Assembly (NCBI GenBank): GCA_002498455.1
Contig: DAHO01000037.1
Location: 1 to 24,215, forward strand
Direction of reading: 5' to 3'
Length of the DNA stretch: 24,215 nt
Source of the DNA: Euryarchaeota archaeon UBA602
GTDB taxonomy: Archaea > Thermoplasmatota > Poseidoniia > Poseidoniales > Thalassarchaeaceae
The notes under the pieces are model-generated. The model was not told where the DNA came from. It saw only the letters and a list, made by a program, of their open reading frames with translations, and ran no database searches. Positions 21,930-24,215 of the stretch are shown here, piece by piece (the stretch's first letter is position 1; each line of letters begins with the position of its first letter). The translations under genes and the position numbers were made by a program.

Positions 21930-22976
21930 ATGGCAAAGCAGGCGGGCGACAAGGACGTTCGGAAATTGCAATTGACTGGAGGGGCCACATACACATTGAG
22001 CCTACCCAAAGGCTGGGTCGCCTCGCATGGATTGGAATCCAGAGATGGTGTACAGATTGATTGGCGACCTTCGGGAGCATTGAGATTGACACCGCTAGAT
22101 ACGATTGAGGATTCAAAGCGAATCACTCTAAGCACCTCAAGTATCCCTGAAGGAGCCTTACTCGACCATCTAATGGGTGCATATCTCAGTGGCACAGATC
22201 GAATCATCCTACGATTTTCAGAAGATGAAGAACGAGCCATCAAACGTGTCATTCGCATTTTTCAGCGTTCCACTCGAGGATTTGAAATCGAAGATGAGGC
22301 TATGAATAAAATCACATTGATTTCTCTCATTAATGCTGGTGAATTACCCATGCGAAGTAGTCTGAACCAGATGTTCATGCAACTCAATTCACTCATGCGG
22401 GACATTTTGGAAGTGTTTACAGCGGAAGATATTGATTTGATTGAGGACTATGAAGAACGAGAACGAGAAATTGACAGTCTCCGATTTTTGATTGAACGCC
22501 AAGCTGGTATTGCGCTGGATTCTTACAAAGTCGCAGAGAGACTTAACCTAGGCCGAAGACAAGCGGTAGAATATGCTAACTTAGCCCGTTCATTAGAGCG
22601 GATGGCTGATCATGCGCGGCAAATGGCAATGCTCATCATCGAAGATAATGGCCAGACAAAATTGTCGATAGAAAACGCTCCACTCAATCAAATCCCGATT
22701 TGGCAGGAGGCGATTCGAACGCTCATGATCAACATCCGAACCAAGGATCCGGTTGAAATCGAATCTGCTAGAATTTCACTCAAAACGGCTCAAGATCTCC
22801 TTGAGTTGCATGAAAGAGGACTTTGGTCGGGGAGAAAAAATGCACCCAAACTATTGTTCGAGGACCACATTTCAGAATCCATTCGACGGTTGTGTGCTTA
22901 CTCACGTGATTTCGGTGAGACGCTCCTGAATATGCTCACACATGAGATGATGGTTACAGAAAGAATTCACGATTAA
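21930..22976 (+). CDS. PhoU-like phosphate regulator with N-terminal AbrB-type domain
   Basis: The start is taken as ATG 21930 (348 residues, MAKQAGDKDVRKLQL); a TTG five codons earlier is unlikely. Residues about 11-55 form a SpoVT/AbrB-like swapped-hairpin domain (RKLQLTGGATYTLSLPKGW, then GVQIDWRPSGALRLTP), which usually binds DNA. Residues about 110-345 form the PhoU-like three-helix repeats (NQMFMQLNSLMRDILEVF, YANLARSLERMADHARQM), with the acidic E/D-rich helices that hold metal clusters in PhoU. Such fused proteins in archaea are annotated as phosphate uptake regulators. It is divergent from the PiT transporter across an 82-base spacer, strongly implying regulation of it. It ends directly against the convergent thioredoxin-CcdA gene. 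Confidence 0.9.
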   Translation: MAKQAGDKDVRKLQLTGGATYTLSLPKGWVASHGLESRDGVQIDWRPSGALRLTPLDTIEDSKRITLSTSSIPEGALLDHLMGAYLSGTDRIILRFSEDEERAIKRVIRIFQRSTRGFEIEDEAMNKITLISLINAGELPMRSSLNQMFMQLNSLMRDILEVFTAEDIDLIEDYEEREREIDSLRFLIERQAGIALDSYKVAERLNLGRRQAVEYANLARSLERMADHARQMAMLIIEDNGQTKLSIENAPLNQIPIWQEAIRTLMINIRTKDPVEIESARISLKTAQDLLELHERGLWSGRKNAPKLLFEDHISESIRRLCAYSRDFGETLLNMLTHEMMVTERIHD

Positions 22977-24215
22977 TCACAGGATGGCATTGGTCAGTTC
23001 CGCATTGGTCAGGTAAATTGTCAGCATGATGCCTGCGAACATCATCATCCACGATCCTACCAGTTTGATCATGCCACTGGCCTTCATCAAAATCTGACGG
23101 AACATGTCACGACCGGTTCCAACCATGCCGGTAACGATGGTCATCAGTAGAAGGACGCTCAGCATGATGCCGGCAAGTCCAGTATACATCGAACTGCCAC
23201 CAATGGCTGCAAGATAGCCCACAAAGGGAATCACGGCTGCAGCTGTACAATCAATCGAACCGGCTGCATAGCCAATGCCCCACAAGTACATGTTACGCCG
23301 TGGAGTGAATTTGTCATCCATTTCTGTGGTCGAGAATCGCTGAACGATGAGTTTGTCCACCCACCCTAACAGATGAGCTGTACCGCCCATCAGCATGAAT
23401 GAACCGAGGATGATGAGCAAGATGGCAATGCCGAGGGCGAAGTTGTGAAGATACAAGGAAATCGGAACAACCTCTGCCAAACCGATGACTAGAAGCCCAA
23501 GGACGAGGAAGAATGTCAACATCCCCATGCCTGACAAGAACCCGACCGAAAAGTGCCCTGGCATTCGTCCTTCGAGTTTACCACTTTCGCGCAACTCTTC
23601 TTCACGTGCGCCCAATGAAATGTAGTAACCAATGTAGGAGGGCAGAATGGGGAAGGCACAGGGCGAGAAATATACCAACACACCCAACATCATACCAAGT
23701 GCGAAAATGGCCCAGGCTGAAGTATCGACTTTCGCCAAACCAATCCGAATGGATTCAGCCTCACCCTTGACGGACAATTCTACAGCTTCATCAAAGGATT
23801 CCCATTGATCACTGGGCGTACCTGTGTTGGTCTTGTGAATCATGTATCCTTCGTGGTCAATGACCACGGCAAGTGGAATGGCTTGGGCCGAATAATGGGC
23901 AACGATGCTGCGTGTAGTCGAATCATTGGCATCTAAGATGACATCATCCCCATCGGCAACGGCGACCACCCAGGGCATCATTCGATCTCCACTGCCAAAG
24001 GTTGCGTTGATGTCATCGAAGTCTTCGCTATCCCACCAAACTCCAATCGAGACAATGACCACTGGATAGGGCCCTTCAATCGCCTCATAATCAGCCTGTG
24101 ATGCTTCCAAGTGCTCCTGCACATAGTGACAATTTGAACAGGCGACCGCCATGAAGTCGAGAATCACGGTATGTCCACGAAGATCAGAAAGTTGGAACAT
24201 ACCTGTTTCATTGGT
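22977..24215 (-). CDS. Thioredoxin/TlpA-like domain fused to a CcdA/DsbD-type membrane domain (5' end outside window)
   Basis: The frame is open to the right edge (codons for TNETG precede the internal ATG at 24200), so the N-terminus, likely with a signal peptide, is missing. The visible start, LSDLRGHTVILDFMAVACSNCHYV, is a thioredoxin fold with a CSNC active site (C21, C24 counted from that ATG). Residues about 160-407 are six or so membrane segments of the CcdA/DsbD transmembrane family: FSPCAFPILPSYIGYYIS with C181 and GYAAGSIDCTAAAVIPFVGY with C318, the two cysteines that shuttle electrons across the membrane. The likely role is supplying reducing power to extracytoplasmic thiols or haem protein maturation. 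The thioredoxin domain precedes the membrane part, unlike bacterial DsbD. Confidence 0.88.
   Translation of the reverse strand, partial: TNETGMFQLSDLRGHTVILDFMAVACSNCHYVQEHLEASQADYEAIEGPYPVVIVSIGVWWDSEDFDDINATFGSGDRMMPWVVAVADGDDVILDANDSTTRSIVAHYSAQAIPLAVVIDHEGYMIHKTNTGTPSDQWESFDEAVELSVKGEAESIRIGLAKVDTSAWAIFALGMMLGVLVYFSPCAFPILPSYIGYYISLGAREEELRESGKLEGRMPGHFSVGFLSGMGMLTFFLVLGLLVIGLAEVVPISLYLHNFALGIAILLIILGSFMLMGGTAHLLGWVDKLIVQRFSTTEMDDKFTPRRNMYLWGIGYAAGSIDCTAAAVIPFVGYLAAIGGSSMYTGLAGIMLSVLLLMTIVTGMVGTGRDMFRQILMKASGMIKLVGSWMMMFAGIMLTIYLTNAELTNAIL

Overview
The window reads as a compact archaeal chromosome segment, most likely from Marine Group II Euryarchaeota (Candidatus Poseidoniia/Poseidoniales) or a close Thermoplasmata-like relative. 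The archaeal signals are ribosomal proteins L44e, S27e and L37e, aIF2-alpha, Nop10, a PAC2-type proteasome assembly chaperone with a C-terminal HbYX motif, an archaeal-type TyrRS, a diglycine-ending ubiquitin-like protein and a long-variable-arm tRNA-Ser(CGA) with encoded CCA. These sit beside bacterial-looking metabolic genes (gammaproteobacterial-type PurF, ETF subunits, glutaryl-CoA dehydrogenase, a carboxylesterase), a mixture typical of planktonic MGII genomes. The lineage call is inference from gene content, not from a marker phylogeny.

Layout. 1-1512: a Cas4/RecB-like Fe-S nuclease fused to two OB folds, open at the left edge. 1509-4151, minus strand: a translation and RNP operon read rpl44e, rps27e, aIF2-alpha, nop10, PAC2, followed downstream by tRNA-Ser and a SAMP/MoaD-like gene. 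4293-9964, plus strand: two unknown membrane proteins, rpl37e, purF, a ThiI-like THUMP protein with an eroded PP-loop, and a cytoplasmic beta-propeller/PKD protein. 9961-15631, minus strand: a DUF5611-like protein, tyrS, HMG-CoA synthase, etfB, etfA, and a carboxylesterase. 15718-18982, plus strand: a membrane-anchored extracytoplasmic propeller, glutaryl-CoA dehydrogenase and a PAP2-family membrane protein. 18954-19691 minus: TauE/SafE transporter. 19712-22976: a PiT phosphate transporter fused to DUF47, divergent from a PhoU-like regulator with an AbrB domain. 22977-24215 minus: a thioredoxin-CcdA fusion, open at the right edge.

How the genes work together. EtfBA would accept electrons from glutaryl-CoA dehydrogenase. 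HMG-CoA synthase feeds the mevalonate route to archaeal isoprenoid lipids. The PiT-DUF47/PhoU pair forms a phosphate uptake and control unit around a shared AT-rich divergent promoter. The SAMP-like protein and proteasome chaperone lie close together and hint at protein modification and turnover.

Genes are tightly packed: ATGA overlaps, two convergent pairs sharing a TTAA stop, and no gap above 300 bases. I see no insertion sequence, integrase, CRISPR array, prophage gene or rRNA. The most interesting items are the degenerate ThiI homologue, the loss of zinc ligands in L44e, hairpins that cover the translation starts of etfB and glutaryl-CoA dehydrogenase, and the phosphate cluster.
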